27,561 nt of DNA, from the NCBI GenBank assembly GCA_035315125.1, contig DATFYI010000232.1:1-27561 (forward strand). The letters run 5' to 3'. How positions within the stretch are numbered: the first letter of the stretch is position 1; each line of letters starts with the position of its first letter. This DNA is from DATFYI01 sp035315125. GTDB taxonomy: Bacteria > Chloroflexota > Anaerolineae > Anaerolineales > Anaerolineaceae. Below, piece by piece: positions 16,001 to 23,993 of this stretch. The position numbers and the translations under genes are program-made. The notes beneath the pieces are model-generated. The model saw nothing but the letters and a program-made list of their open reading frames with translations. It did not search any database and had not been told where the DNA came from.

Positions 16001-19000
16001 CCCCCAGGATATGCTGTTAGTCCCATTGTATGATTCATATGAAAATCCACTGGGACTGATCAGCCTGGATAATCCAAAAGATGGGCGTCACCCGGATAGG
16101 GCAACCTTTGAAGCAGTAGATTTGTTCAGTGAACAGGCCGGATTAATCATTGAAAATCACCGCGGCATCCGCTCACTCGAGGACCGTTTAGGTGATTTGG
16201 AAGCTGAACAGAGTCGCTTAAAGGATGCTGCAAAAAACGCTCAGCACAACTTGCCCATGCTGCTCCATCGGGAGCTTGAACAAACGATCTCAATCCAGCA
16301 GATTTACAGTCACATCGAAAGGATACGGGCTGGATTGGAAATCTCAGAGCTGGCCAGTCGCAAAACAACGATCCCTGAGATTATGCACACCTTAGCCAGC
16401 GAAATGATCACCCGCTTTGACCTGCAGGCGGCTTTGATTGCGGAGAATACCATTTTGGGCCCACGACTTATTGAAACCCTGGGTAATCTCCCGGCAAAAA
16501 GTAATCCTGAGGCATTGTTTGGCCAGCGCAACCCCTTGCGCCAGCTCGTCCAGGAAGGGCACTTGATTCTGGCGGCAACTCTCGAAAACGAATGGTCGAA
16601 TTCGCCATTATTAAATGTGCTTGGCGCAAAGAGCTTTATTGGACTGCCGCTAGATTTAGGCGAGGGCCGATTCGCCGGCGTTTTGGTGATCGGGCATAGG
16701 CCCTTGCCACCCTTTACAGAGCAGGATCGCACGATTTATCTGCATCTGGCCCGTCAGGTGAGTGTTGGGCTTCAAAACTTAAAGTTGCTTACCGAGACAC
16801 AGCGTCGTTTACATGAAGTCAATTTATTGCTGGAATTCAGCCAGGGTCTGGGTGTTTTGGATCCAGAAAAAATCCTTAAAGGACTGGTTGAGAGTTTGCT
16901 GAAGGTTATCTCAGAAGCGCAGGCGTGTTGGGTCGGATTGTGGTCTGATAAGGAAGCTGCTCTGATCCCGCATGTAGCAATGGGTTATCACGATAACGAC
17001 AGCCTGCTGGAGATCGCTTATTCGTCCAGCAGCCGCACGGGTAGTTCTGAGGGTATTTTCCCGCTGCCCATGCGTGTGTACCAGGCCGGTTTACCCGAGC
17101 GTGTAGCGGAAATACATTTTGCCCAGGATTACAACCTGCCGGCCGAAGATTTACTGCGTTACCGGCGCGCTACAGGTGGTCGATTGCCAGTTTCGAGTAT
17201 GCTGGTGCCTTTGCGCCGGGGTGATAACGTCCTCGGACTGGTAGTTATTGATAATTTCAACACGCCGGCAGCATTTTTGGAGGAAGATGAGTCGCTTACT
17301 TTATCGCTGGCCCAACAAACGGCCCTGGGTTTGGAAAATGCCCGTTTGTTTTTAGCGGTAGATCAGCGTGCTTCTCAAATGCAAGCTTTGAATCAGGTAG
17401 CCACTATGTTGACCTCAAGCTTGCAAAGTGATCAATTAATTGATACTTTATTAAACCAGCTCAAAATCATTCTTCCATACGAAACGGCAACCCTTTGGCT
17501 ACGTCATGGGGACCAACTGGTGGTAGCAGAGGCGGCCGGGTTCCAGGATGATGAAAGCAGGGTTGGTCTGACAGTTAAGATGGAAGACAGCAGTCTTTTT
17601 CAGCAGATGGTGACTACCGGGCAGGTTGTCTCTGTGACGGACGTGCGATTGGACCAGCGTTTTCCTGCATTTTTAGAACCGGATAATCTATCCTGGTTAG
17701 GTATTCCTCTGATTGCAAAATCGGAATTGATTGGGGCGATTGCGCTGGAAAAACACGAGGCTAATTTTTATACCTCGGAGCACAACCAGGCGGCATCAAC
17801 ATTTGCCGGCCAGGCTGCTGTTTCTTTGGAAAATGCCAGACTTTATGAAGAGAGCTTGCGCCGCAACGATGAGTTAGACCAGCGTTCACAACGTCTGGCA
17901 TTGCTCAATCATCTTTCCAGCGAGCTGGGTGTTTCTCTGGATGTGGATTATATCCTTCGCCTTACATCCCAACAAATGCTTGGCGCATTAAACGGCACAA
18001 GAGTTGCCGCAGTTCTGATAGGAGATCAAGGGGAATATATTCTTAAGGTTGAAGTTCCGAGCACCTCGACTGAACTGCCGCAAATTTTACCCGCCATTCC
18101 ATTATTGGAGAGATTGCAGGAAAGCCAGGGTATTTTTAGCACCAGCTATGTCGCCAAAGATGCGGACCTGGCGCCGCTGCGAGAAAGTTATTTCCAGTCG
18201 CGCCGTGTCCGCTCCCTGCTGGTAATACCATTGATTACCGGGACGGGTGTGCACGGCTGGTTATGGTTGCAATCAACCGAATCCTACCGATACAGTCCAC
18301 CGGAAATTGAGCTGGCCCGCACAATTTGTAACCAGGCAGCAGTCGCTATTCAAAATGCCCGCCAATTTGCTGAGACCAACCGCCTGACGGCAGATTTGGA
18401 GCATAGAGTTGAAGAACGTACGGCCGAATTTATGCGTGAACATCGCAACACTCAATCACTGCTGCAGATTATGACGGAGCTGTCGGCCAGCCTTGATTTG
18501 AACCAGGTGCTGATTCGAACATTATCCATATTAAATGAATCATTCCCTGCAGACCAAAGTACCATTGTTTTGGCTCAAGACCGGGAAACGGTTTTCAGGG
18601 CCGGGGTTTCATTGGCTTATTCCGCTGAAATCAACCCACGCAGTGTAAGCCTTCCGGAAAACCAGATTGCCGATTGGGTAATCCAGCATAAGAAGACTAC
18701 TTTATCGCATAATATCGAATCAGATGATCGCTGGAATTTTACAAAAGAGCTTTCGATTGGTTTTAAATCTTTTCTGGCGGTACCCCTGACGCTGGGCGAG
18801 GAAGTTTTGGGTGCGTTACTTTTATTCAATCGAAACGCTTCTTCCTTTATGATGGAGCAGGTGGGGGTGGTGGAAGCAACTGCACGCCAGATCAGCATCA
18901 CGATCAATAATAATGAGCTGTTCAGCCTGATCCGTGATCAATCTGAGCGGCTGGGTGCAATGTTGCGCGATCAGCAAATTGAAGCCAGCCGCTCACGCGC

Positions 19001-20060
19001 AATTTTGGAAGCGGTTGCCGATGGCGTTCTGGTGACCGATTCGGCCAGTATTATTACCCTGTTTAATGCCTCGGCTGAGCGTATCCTTGATCTAAAAGCC
19101 GCCCATGTCCTTGGTAAACCCCTGGAACAGTTAGCCGGTTTATTCGGTAAGGCGGCTTCTACCTGGATGCAAACGATTCGCAAGTGGTCGGAAAATCCAT
19201 CCAGTTATGAAACTGACCAGACTTACGCCGTACGGATTGATCTGGATAACGGCCGGTTTGTTGAAATTCACCTGGCGCCTGTCATGTGGCGATCCGATTT
19301 TCTTGGCACAGTATCCATCTTCCGTGACATTACTCATGAAGTACAGGTAGACCGGCTTAAATCTGAATTTGTTGGGAACGTCAGCCATGAGTTACGCACT
19401 CCTATGACCTCTATAAAAGGGTATGTGGAAATCATGCTAATGGGTGCGGCCGGAGAGCTTAACCCTCAACAGGTTCATTTCTTGCAAATTGTAAAAACGA
19501 ATACGGAGCGCCTGAGTGTACTGGTAAACGATCTGTTGGACATCTCGCGCATGGAGACCGGACGTGTTACACTTTCTGTACAACCCGTGGACCTGGTTGA
19601 AATTTATGAGGATGTCGCCGCGGATGTACAGCGCCGAGGCCAGGAAGAAAACAAACCGATACAGGTTTCTATTGAAAAACCGGCAGATTTACCCATGGTA
19701 AAAGCCGATATGGATCGTGTCAGGCAGGTGTTTTGGCATTTAATATCAAACGGTTATAACTATACGCCTGCCAACGGTTTCGTAACGGTGCGCATGCAGC
19801 GAATAGGGCCGGATGTGCAGGTGGACGTTCAGGATAACGGCATCGGAATTCAGCAAAAAGACCAACACCGTATTTTTGAAAGGTTCTACCGTGGCGAAGA
19901 CCCACTGGTTTTGGCAACCTCGGGCAACGGTTTAGGGCTGGCTATTGCCAAAACGTTGGTCGAAATGCATCATGGTCGAATCTGGTTCAGCAGTAGTGGT
20001 GTACGCGGTGAAGGTAGTACTTTCTCATTTACCCTGCCAGTCTATCAGGTTGAGGAATAA
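13095..20060 (+). CDS. Giant multi-GAF sensor histidine kinase
   Basis: A membrane-tethered sensor kinase of 2321 residues. One membrane segment lies at about 9-27, followed by a PAS-like domain (about 50-145; DDVLLVIQPGGRLISVN). Next come about ten tandem GAF domains, near residues 158-322, 331-497, 506-670, 683-835, 848-1028, 1085-1235, 1240-1422, 1429-1588, 1601-1761 and 1790-1945. Most end in the typical A..I.NA.L helix (AIAIHNALL, LGLENARLF, VSLENARLY). Coiled helices link them (1028-1055, 1763-1785). A PAS domain (1965-2086) leads to HisKA with phospho-acceptor H2098 in NVSHELRTP and a HATPase domain: N box HLISNGYNYTP, G1 DNGIGI, F box IFERFYRG, G2 GNGLGLAIAK. The catalytic parts look intact. 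Ligands of the GAFs are unknown. Receiver genes lie 8 bases before and 1 base after. Confidence 0.96.
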   Translation: MIRLDPYDLGIVVVGVGLVLWLVTRLLMRAVPRQRPMVQPITPVSLKDLAENDDVLLVIQPGGRLISVNSKGRQVFHLQEGETPNLERLAKRTRPSELFLGLCASEGKSRFLLDGRLVEGTSYLVAIQPEAMMLLSLRFPDLVANLSPSQKGLPAQTLQTLTDLTQSMGVSLDIEKTLQTVMENVAKLIPSDYLEITIWNQEEENLIPYRSIGLQGSGRRIEKLHDRYQIGEGYSGYLAKERKPLLISSIEERFDIRPSMDAKTSPLHAYLGVPLICDGEFIGTLELSSTRSQTYHQEDLDLIQLVAQPAAIAIHNALLYQAEKRRSVELTGLTQMAQAFSSPRDSSSLYSRLVQSISPLLTSEILGFLIYNENQHSLEGQIPFYGLPPQFVEIYRVPVLPGSQAEQTLLDRDVIISENASEDPQWVVLGLDHLAQAASLRDTVLIPLTSGGRMLGYLQASNHHDGSQSFSRDELHLLNIIANQAGPIIENTTLMIQTRLRALRAEALRRIASLSTSAATLDEILMFSLQELAHLLQADTVAVFLIDQNLGILQLHRSSLYGGAPAIPERATQLLSEDAQYAFSITGSQHTLLTGQIVEEKTLIPFYRSIFEKIDICSAIAVPLLVRNQGIGELWLGSHKADFFNQGDLQLVITASGLLGSVVDQSHLVAQTDESLQQRVEQMTALTRISRELSASLDLNYLLNQVYEEALRTAHADCGTILLFDLSIPPGEKPRIRFFVGDTPREVLSDREVAIIENGEPLNLSNEGQIDFPMPHELIESLLVVPIYYLQRPAGLILLHAHDTNHFDKGAEEITQALASQAAVVLGNAFQYEEQMRRGELLKRELETLSKLFHVSHALRPNRPLEESLSAICSAIQEATPFQTILVSIVDPETQLLHRVYGVGMSDTIWQELRSNTQPWLSVQSLLLPEYKVGTAFFIPISKNPEVPEDVHAVTVLYPDHRNENDAWDPQDMLLVPLYDSYENPLGLISLDNPKDGRHPDRATFEAVDLFSEQAGLIIENHRGIRSLEDRLGDLEAEQSRLKDAAKNAQHNLPMLLHRELEQTISIQQIYSHIERIRAGLEISELASRKTTIPEIMHTLASEMITRFDLQAALIAENTILGPRLIETLGNLPAKSNPEALFGQRNPLRQLVQEGHLILAATLENEWSNSPLLNVLGAKSFIGLPLDLGEGRFAGVLVIGHRPLPPFTEQDRTIYLHLARQVSVGLQNLKLLTETQRRLHEVNLLLEFSQGLGVLDPEKILKGLVESLLKVISEAQACWVGLWSDKEAALIPHVAMGYHDNDSLLEIAYSSSSRTGSSEGIFPLPMRVYQAGLPERVAEIHFAQDYNLPAEDLLRYRRATGGRLPVSSMLVPLRRGDNVLGLVVIDNFNTPAAFLEEDESLTLSLAQQTALGLENARLFLAVDQRASQMQALNQVATMLTSSLQSDQLIDTLLNQLKIILPYETATLWLRHGDQLVVAEAAGFQDDESRVGLTVKMEDSSLFQQMVTTGQVVSVTDVRLDQRFPAFLEPDNLSWLGIPLIAKSELIGAIALEKHEANFYTSEHNQAASTFAGQAAVSLENARLYEESLRRNDELDQRSQRLALLNHLSSELGVSLDVDYILRLTSQQMLGALNGTRVAAVLIGDQGEYILKVEVPSTSTELPQILPAIPLLERLQESQGIFSTSYVAKDADLAPLRESYFQSRRVRSLLVIPLITGTGVHGWLWLQSTESYRYSPPEIELARTICNQAAVAIQNARQFAETNRLTADLEHRVEERTAEFMREHRNTQSLLQIMTELSASLDLNQVLIRTLSILNESFPADQSTIVLAQDRETVFRAGVSLAYSAEINPRSVSLPENQIADWVIQHKKTTLSHNIESDDRWNFTKELSIGFKSFLAVPLTLGEEVLGALLLFNRNASSFMMEQVGVVEATARQISITINNNELFSLIRDQSERLGAMLRDQQIEASRSRAILEAVADGVLVTDSASIITLFNASAERILDLKAAHVLGKPLEQLAGLFGKAASTWMQTIRKWSENPSSYETDQTYAVRIDLDNGRFVEIHLAPVMWRSDFLGTVSIFRDITHEVQVDRLKSEFVGNVSHELRTPMTSIKGYVEIMLMGAAGELNPQQVHFLQIVKTNTERLSVLVNDLLDISRMETGRVTLSVQPVDLVEIYEDVAADVQRRGQEENKPIQVSIEKPADLPMVKADMDRVRQVFWHLISNGYNYTPANGFVTVRMQRIGPDVQVDVQDNGIGIQQKDQHRIFERFYRGEDPLVLATSGNGLGLAIAKTLVEMHHGRIWFSSSGVRGEGSTFSFTLPVYQVEE

Positions 20061-20061
20061 T

Positions 20062-20436
20062 ATGGCAAAAATATTGATTGCGGAAGATGAACGAGATATT
20101 CGAGATTTGATCGCATTTACCCTGCGATTCGCAGGGCATGATGTGGTCGCAGTTGGGGATGGGCAGGAAGCTGTTGAAGTCGTTGCCAGTGAAATGCCGG
20201 ATCTGATCTTGATGGATGTACGGATGCCTCGTATGACCGGTTATGAAGCCTGCCAAAAGATCAAAGCGGATCCAAAGGTCAGCCATATTCCTGTGGTATT
20301 CCTGTCTGCCAAAGGCCAGGATGCCGAAATCCGTACAGGGTTGGATTCGGGAGCTACTGAATATCTGCTTAAACCATTTGCACCGTCCGATTTGAGCCAA
20401 CGAGTGAATGAATTACTTGCCCAATATGGCAAGTGA
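20062..20436 (+). CDS. Single-domain response regulator (CheY-like)
   Basis: A stand-alone receiver domain of 124 residues: MAKILIAEDERDIRDL with E8/D9, the phospho-acceptor D52 in LMDVRMPRMTG, the switch Ser in VFLSAKG and K104 in LLKPF. There is no output domain, so it acts by protein contact or as a phosphate relay. The ATG lies one base after the kinase stop, with a GAGGA ribosome site inside the end of the kinase gene. The open frame reaches back into the kinase gene, but that extension has no receiver-like pattern. It is the obvious cognate regulator of the giant kinase. Confidence 0.95.
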   Translation: MAKILIAEDERDIRDLIAFTLRFAGHDVVAVGDGQEAVEVVASEMPDLILMDVRMPRMTGYEACQKIKADPKVSHIPVVFLSAKGQDAEIRTGLDSGATEYLLKPFAPSDLSQRVNELLAQYGK

Positions 20437-20444
20437 CTGACAAA

Positions 20445-21233
20445 ATGAGTGCGATTTTTATCAACCGTGAGATTGTTCATTACGAAGTAATAGGTCGTGG
20501 CAGGCCGGTTATCTTTTTGCACGGTTGGGTTGGCTCATGGCGCTATTGGCTTCCAACAATGCAGGCGGCATCGGCCTACTACCGAACTTATGCCATTGAC
20601 CTGTGGGGTTTTGGTGACACCAGCAAGCAGTCGCAGTATTATTCACTCGAATCACAGGTGCAGTTGCTCGATATTTTTCTTGAACAAATGGGTATTGGCA
20701 AATTCGTCTTGGTCGGTCATGGATTAGGTTCAGTTGTAGCCCTTTTATACAACCAACGACACCCTGGACTGGTAGACCGGTTAATGGCGGTGGGTTATCC
20801 GCTCAATGAGAATATGGTGAATGCCCGTCTTAAAGAATTATCATTCAATGATCTGGTTGATTGGCTTTTAATAAAAAATGTGTTCACGGATCCGGTACGG
20901 CTGGACGCACCGCGGGCTGACCGGCAGTCGATGCAGATTTCACTGACAAGTTTAAACACAATTGGATTGAATGACCTGTGGAAACAAATCAAAATATCTT
21001 GCTTGTTGGTGCACGGTCAAAATGATCCGGCTATTGAAACACCCAGCCCGGAACAACTGGGCGAGCTGCCGGAAACGGCGCATTCGATTCTATTTGAACA
21101 ATCCGGGCATTTTCCAATGCTGGATGAGACCAACAAATTTAACCGTTTGGTAAACGATTTTCTGGCATTAGATTCTGGAGAAAGCCCACGACATCTCCAA
21201 TTGAAAGAAGAATGGAGACGCCGGGTGCGTTAA
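20445..21233 (+). CDS. Alpha/beta hydrolase-fold protein lacking the nucleophile serine
   Basis: This protein is a paralogue of the hydrolase at 9855-10643. Both have 262 residues and share FLHGW-GSW, YYRTYA-D-WGFG, EQMGI and LVGH at matching positions. Here the elbow reads VGHGLGS: the nucleophile Ser is replaced by Gly (codon GGA, 20721-20723). The acid (NDPAIE) and the histidine (SGHFPML) are kept. It should be inactive as a normal serine hydrolase and may bind a ligand or act as a scaffold. The ATG at 20445 aligns exactly with the start of the paralogue. A GTG at 20433, overlapping the preceding stop, is the alternative. A charged C-terminus (LKEEWRRRVR) replaces the paralogue's end. Confidence 0.9.
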   Translation: MSAIFINREIVHYEVIGRGRPVIFLHGWVGSWRYWLPTMQAASAYYRTYAIDLWGFGDTSKQSQYYSLESQVQLLDIFLEQMGIGKFVLVGHGLGSVVALLYNQRHPGLVDRLMAVGYPLNENMVNARLKELSFNDLVDWLLIKNVFTDPVRLDAPRADRQSMQISLTSLNTIGLNDLWKQIKISCLLVHGQNDPAIETPSPEQLGELPETAHSILFEQSGHFPMLDETNKFNRLVNDFLALDSGESPRHLQLKEEWRRRVR

Positions 21234-21329
21234 TTCCGGATCATTATTTTATTGCACAAGAACTGCGTATAGTCACATAAGGGACTGGCAATATCTTATA
21301 CTAAAACAATTGCCCAGGATATTTAATCG

Positions 21330-21812
21330 ATGGAACCGATTGACGTCATTAAACAGAACCCACAAGGCCAGGAAACACTTCGCTACAGTGGTTATGTGCT
21401 GGCCCGCCAGGCCAACCGGCTGTTGATCGAGGCTTTATTCAACCGGGATGAACTCCCACTCGACCAGCTCATGCTTCATCGCGGGGATCGCTTTGTAGAA
21501 TTGTATTTTAGCGATCATTGGTACAATATTTTTGAGATACACGATCTTTCAGACGATCGGATTAAGTGCTGGTATTGCAATGTCTCTTATCCGGCTGAGA
21601 TTGAAAAGCGAATGGTATGTTACCGTGACCTGGCGCTGGATCTGTTAGTTTATCCGGATGGCCGCCAGGTGGTACTGGATGAAGATGAGTTTGCTGAATT
21701 GGCCATTGACGAGTCGGTTTGCAAAAGGGCACGCGCTGCGCTGGGGGAATTGCAGCTTCTCTTTGAGACACGGAAAGGTCTGCACTTAGAAGATACAAAT
21801 GGTTTGTTATAA
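21330..21812 (+). CDS. DUF402 domain protein
   Basis: The 160-residue protein has the DUF402 pattern: YFSDHWYNIFEIHD, IKCWYCNVSYPAEIE (about 77-91), CYRDLALDLLVYPDG and LDEDEFAEL with clustered acidic residues that bind metal in this family. Characterised relatives are nucleoside di-/triphosphatases (Ntdp) and the fosfomycin-pathway enzyme FomD, which hydrolyse nucleotide phosphate bonds. The substrate of this one is not known. An AGGA ribosome site lies about 10 bases before the ATG. It follows the inactive hydrolase by 96 bases and may belong to the same transcript. Confidence 0.85.
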   Translation: MEPIDVIKQNPQGQETLRYSGYVLARQANRLLIEALFNRDELPLDQLMLHRGDRFVELYFSDHWYNIFEIHDLSDDRIKCWYCNVSYPAEIEKRMVCYRDLALDLLVYPDGRQVVLDEDEFAELAIDESVCKRARAALGELQLLFETRKGLHLEDTNGLL

Positions 21813-21840
21813 TCATCTTTTGAATACAATGCATTCCTTC

Positions 21841-21875
21841 CGAAATCAGCCAAACGGCTCTTTTTGCTGATTTCG
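21841..21875 (+). promoter_or_regulatory. Inverted repeat with nested T-tailed hairpin before the ABC exporter
   Basis: A perfect 10-bp repeat, CGAAATCAGC (21841-21850) and GCTGATTTCG (21866-21875), encloses a 15-base loop. Within it a smaller hairpin, AGCC-AAAC-GGCT (21848-21859), is followed by CTTTTT. The two structures compete for the same bases, resembling a terminator/antiterminator pair. It may end the upstream transcript or attenuate the ABC genes, whose ATG is 23 bases further on. Confidence 0.5.
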
Positions 21876-21898
21876 TGGAATTAGTGGAGTCGAACGGC

Positions 21899-22798
21899 AT
21901 GCCAACTATCGAGCTTGAGCATATCCATAAAACCTTTGGTTCATTAAAAGCGGTTGATGATGTTTCATTCCAGGTTGAAGCAGGAGAAATCTTCGGTCTG
22001 CTCGGCCCAAACGGCGCCGGTAAAACCACCACCATCCGCATTCTGTTGGATATCTTCAAGCCCGATTCCGGCCGAGTCAGTATCCTGGGCGGAGCGATGG
22101 ACGAAACTAAGAAAAACCGGATTGGATACCTGCCGGAGGAGCGTGGTCTTTATCAGGATACACCGGTGGATCGTTGCCTGGTATACCTGGCTACATTGAA
22201 AGGATTGTCAAAAAGCGAAGCCGTTAAAAGAGTCGATGAATACCTGGCCAGGTTTGATCTGATAGAACACAAGCATAAGAAGGTTAAAGAGCTGAGCAAG
22301 GGCATGCAGCAAAAAGCCCAGTTGATTGCCACCCTGGTTCATCGACCCGATCTGATTATTATCGACGAGCCGTTTAGCGCGCTGGACCCGGTCAATACCC
22401 AGATGGTAAAGGATTTATTGCGCGAAGAACGCGCTCAGGGCAGTACCATCGTGATGTGCACCCACCAGATGCACCAGGTTGAAGAATTGTGCGACCGGCT
22501 GGTGTTGATCGATCGCGGCCACGTGGTTTTATACGGCCAGCTCGAACAAATTCGCAGGCAGTTTGCCGGACACGAGCTGGAAGTGCGGGTCTCGAGCCCG
22601 CTGCCTGAGCATTTGCCCGGAATTGCAAGTTATGCGGCTGTAAATGGCGGCTTTCGGCTGAAATTAGAGCCTGGCTCAGCGCCGCAAAATATTTTACGGG
22701 AACTGGTATCACAAAATGTGATGGTTGAGCAATTTGAAATTGCCATGCCCACCCTGGATGAAATTTTTATCCAGGTAGTCAAAGGGACGGATGTCTAA
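21899..22798 (+). CDS. ABC exporter ATP-binding protein (NatA-type)
   Basis: The ATPase subunit of an ABC-2 exporter has 299 residues. It shows Walker A GPNGAGKT (36-43), a Q-loop region reading GYLPEERGLY (76-85), a signature LSKGMQQK (132-139) in place of LSGGQ, Walker B LIIIDEP (152-158) and the switch H189 in MCTHQMH. A C-terminal ~80-residue extension (about 215-299) fits the DUF4162 tail common in NatA-like proteins. The ATG at 21899 with GTGGAG 9 bases upstream is preferred to a GTG at 21875. The last bases overlap the next gene by 8. The NatA resemblance hints at export of ions or small molecules, but substrate is undetermined. Confidence 0.93.
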   Translation: MPTIELEHIHKTFGSLKAVDDVSFQVEAGEIFGLLGPNGAGKTTTIRILLDIFKPDSGRVSILGGAMDETKKNRIGYLPEERGLYQDTPVDRCLVYLATLKGLSKSEAVKRVDEYLARFDLIEHKHKKVKELSKGMQQKAQLIATLVHRPDLIIIDEPFSALDPVNTQMVKDLLREERAQGSTIVMCTHQMHQVEELCDRLVLIDRGHVVLYGQLEQIRRQFAGHELEVRVSSPLPEHLPGIASYAAVNGGFRLKLEPGSAPQNILRELVSQNVMVEQFEIAMPTLDEIFIQVVKGTDV

Positions 22799-23993
22799 AT
22801 TCTGGCGTGTCTTCAGTTATGAATATCTGCGTCACGTGCTGCGCAAACGCTTTGTCTTTGCATTGCTGAGCGTGCCGCTCTTTATACTTTTCTTTGGCCT
22901 GGTGGGAGTGCTGATGGTGTTTTTGGAGTATAACCCTCGGCCAGTAGGATACGTGGATTTATCGAATGCATTGCAAACCAGACAGCCATTGCCTTCCGGA
23001 GCAAATGACATTGCTCCGGTGGTGGAGTTGCGCCGTTATGCCGATGAAAATTCGGCAAAAAATGCACTGCTGGCCAAACAGATCCAGGCATATTTCGTTA
23101 TCGAACCGGATTATCTGCATACCGGCCGGGTAAAGCTGGTTGCATTGGATGGCGCTCCGTCCGAAAGTATTAAAAGCGAGTTTTCCGATTTTTTAAAGGC
23201 CAATTTGCTGGCAAGCCAACCGCAGCTCGTCGCCAGTCGCATTGAGAAAGGCAGCATTCTGACAATTATCTCGGCGGATGGCAGCCGGCGCATGAACTCG
23301 GAGCAGTGGTTGGATATCGCCATTCCTATTTTAACGGGCGTTCTTTTTATCATCGCCATTAACGCCAGCGGCGGCTACTTGCTTCAGGCGGTGGTGGAGG
23401 AAAAAGAGAACCGTACGATGGAGATTATCGTAACTTCCGTTTCGCCTGACCAGTTAATGGCAGGCAAGATTGCCGGAAACCTGAGCGTTGGACTGACCCA
23501 GCTCCTGGCCTGGGTCTTGATGGCCGTGGCGGCGATTCTACTGATGGCAAATTTTATTCCCTCCATCCAGAACCCACACATTAGCCAGCAGTTTTTCTGG
23601 CTGGTGCCTCTCACGCTTATCCCGGCCTTTGTGCTGGTGGCTGCATTTATGGCGGCCCTGGGGGCAACCGTGACCGAGGCCAGTGAAGCCCAGCCAATCG
23701 TCGGGTTGTTCACGCTGCCGATCATGCTGCCTTACTTTTTTATGAACCAGATTATGTTGAACCCCAGTGGGCCGCTAGCAACCGGGCTGAGTATTTTCCC
23801 TTTAACCGCTCCGGTCTCGCTGCCCCTGCGCTCGGCTTTTATGGATGTGCCGTTCTGGCAGGCGGCTCTATCCATATTATTGCTGGTGGCTTGTGCGGCC
23901 GGCGCAGTCTGGCTGGCAGCGCGCGCCTTCCGGCTGGGGATGCTACGGTACGGTAAACGCTTATCCTGGCAGGAATTATTCGGCAGGGCATGA
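22791..23993 (+). CDS. ABC-2 type permease (NatB-like), first subunit
   Basis: The 400-residue membrane protein has an N-terminal membrane helix (about 22-45) and a large outside domain (about 46-170; YNPRPVGYVDLSNAL, FVIEPDYLHTGRVKLVALD). Five to six membrane helices follow in the second half, with the cytoplasmic signature EEKENRTMEIIVTSVSPDQL between the first two. This is the layout of NatB-type ABC-2 permeases. The ATG overlaps the ATPase gene by 8 bases and the stop overlaps the next ATG (ATGA), so the three proteins are translationally coupled. It would pair with the second permease as a heterodimer. Confidence 0.92.
   Translation: MSKFWRVFSYEYLRHVLRKRFVFALLSVPLFILFFGLVGVLMVFLEYNPRPVGYVDLSNALQTRQPLPSGANDIAPVVELRRYADENSAKNALLAKQIQAYFVIEPDYLHTGRVKLVALDGAPSESIKSEFSDFLKANLLASQPQLVASRIEKGSILTIISADGSRRMNSEQWLDIAIPILTGVLFIIAINASGGYLLQAVVEEKENRTMEIIVTSVSPDQLMAGKIAGNLSVGLTQLLAWVLMAVAAILLMANFIPSIQNPHISQQFFWLVPLTLIPAFVLVAAFMAALGATVTEASEAQPIVGLFTLPIMLPYFFMNQIMLNPSGPLATGLSIFPLTAPVSLPLRSAFMDVPFWQAALSILLLVACAAGAVWLAARAFRLGMLRYGKRLSWQELFGRA

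Noticed and set aside
19945..20061. Longer N-terminus for the single-domain response regulator
   Set aside because: The extra residues come from reading the kinase gene in another frame. The ATG at 20062 has a good ribosome site and begins the receiver fold directly.
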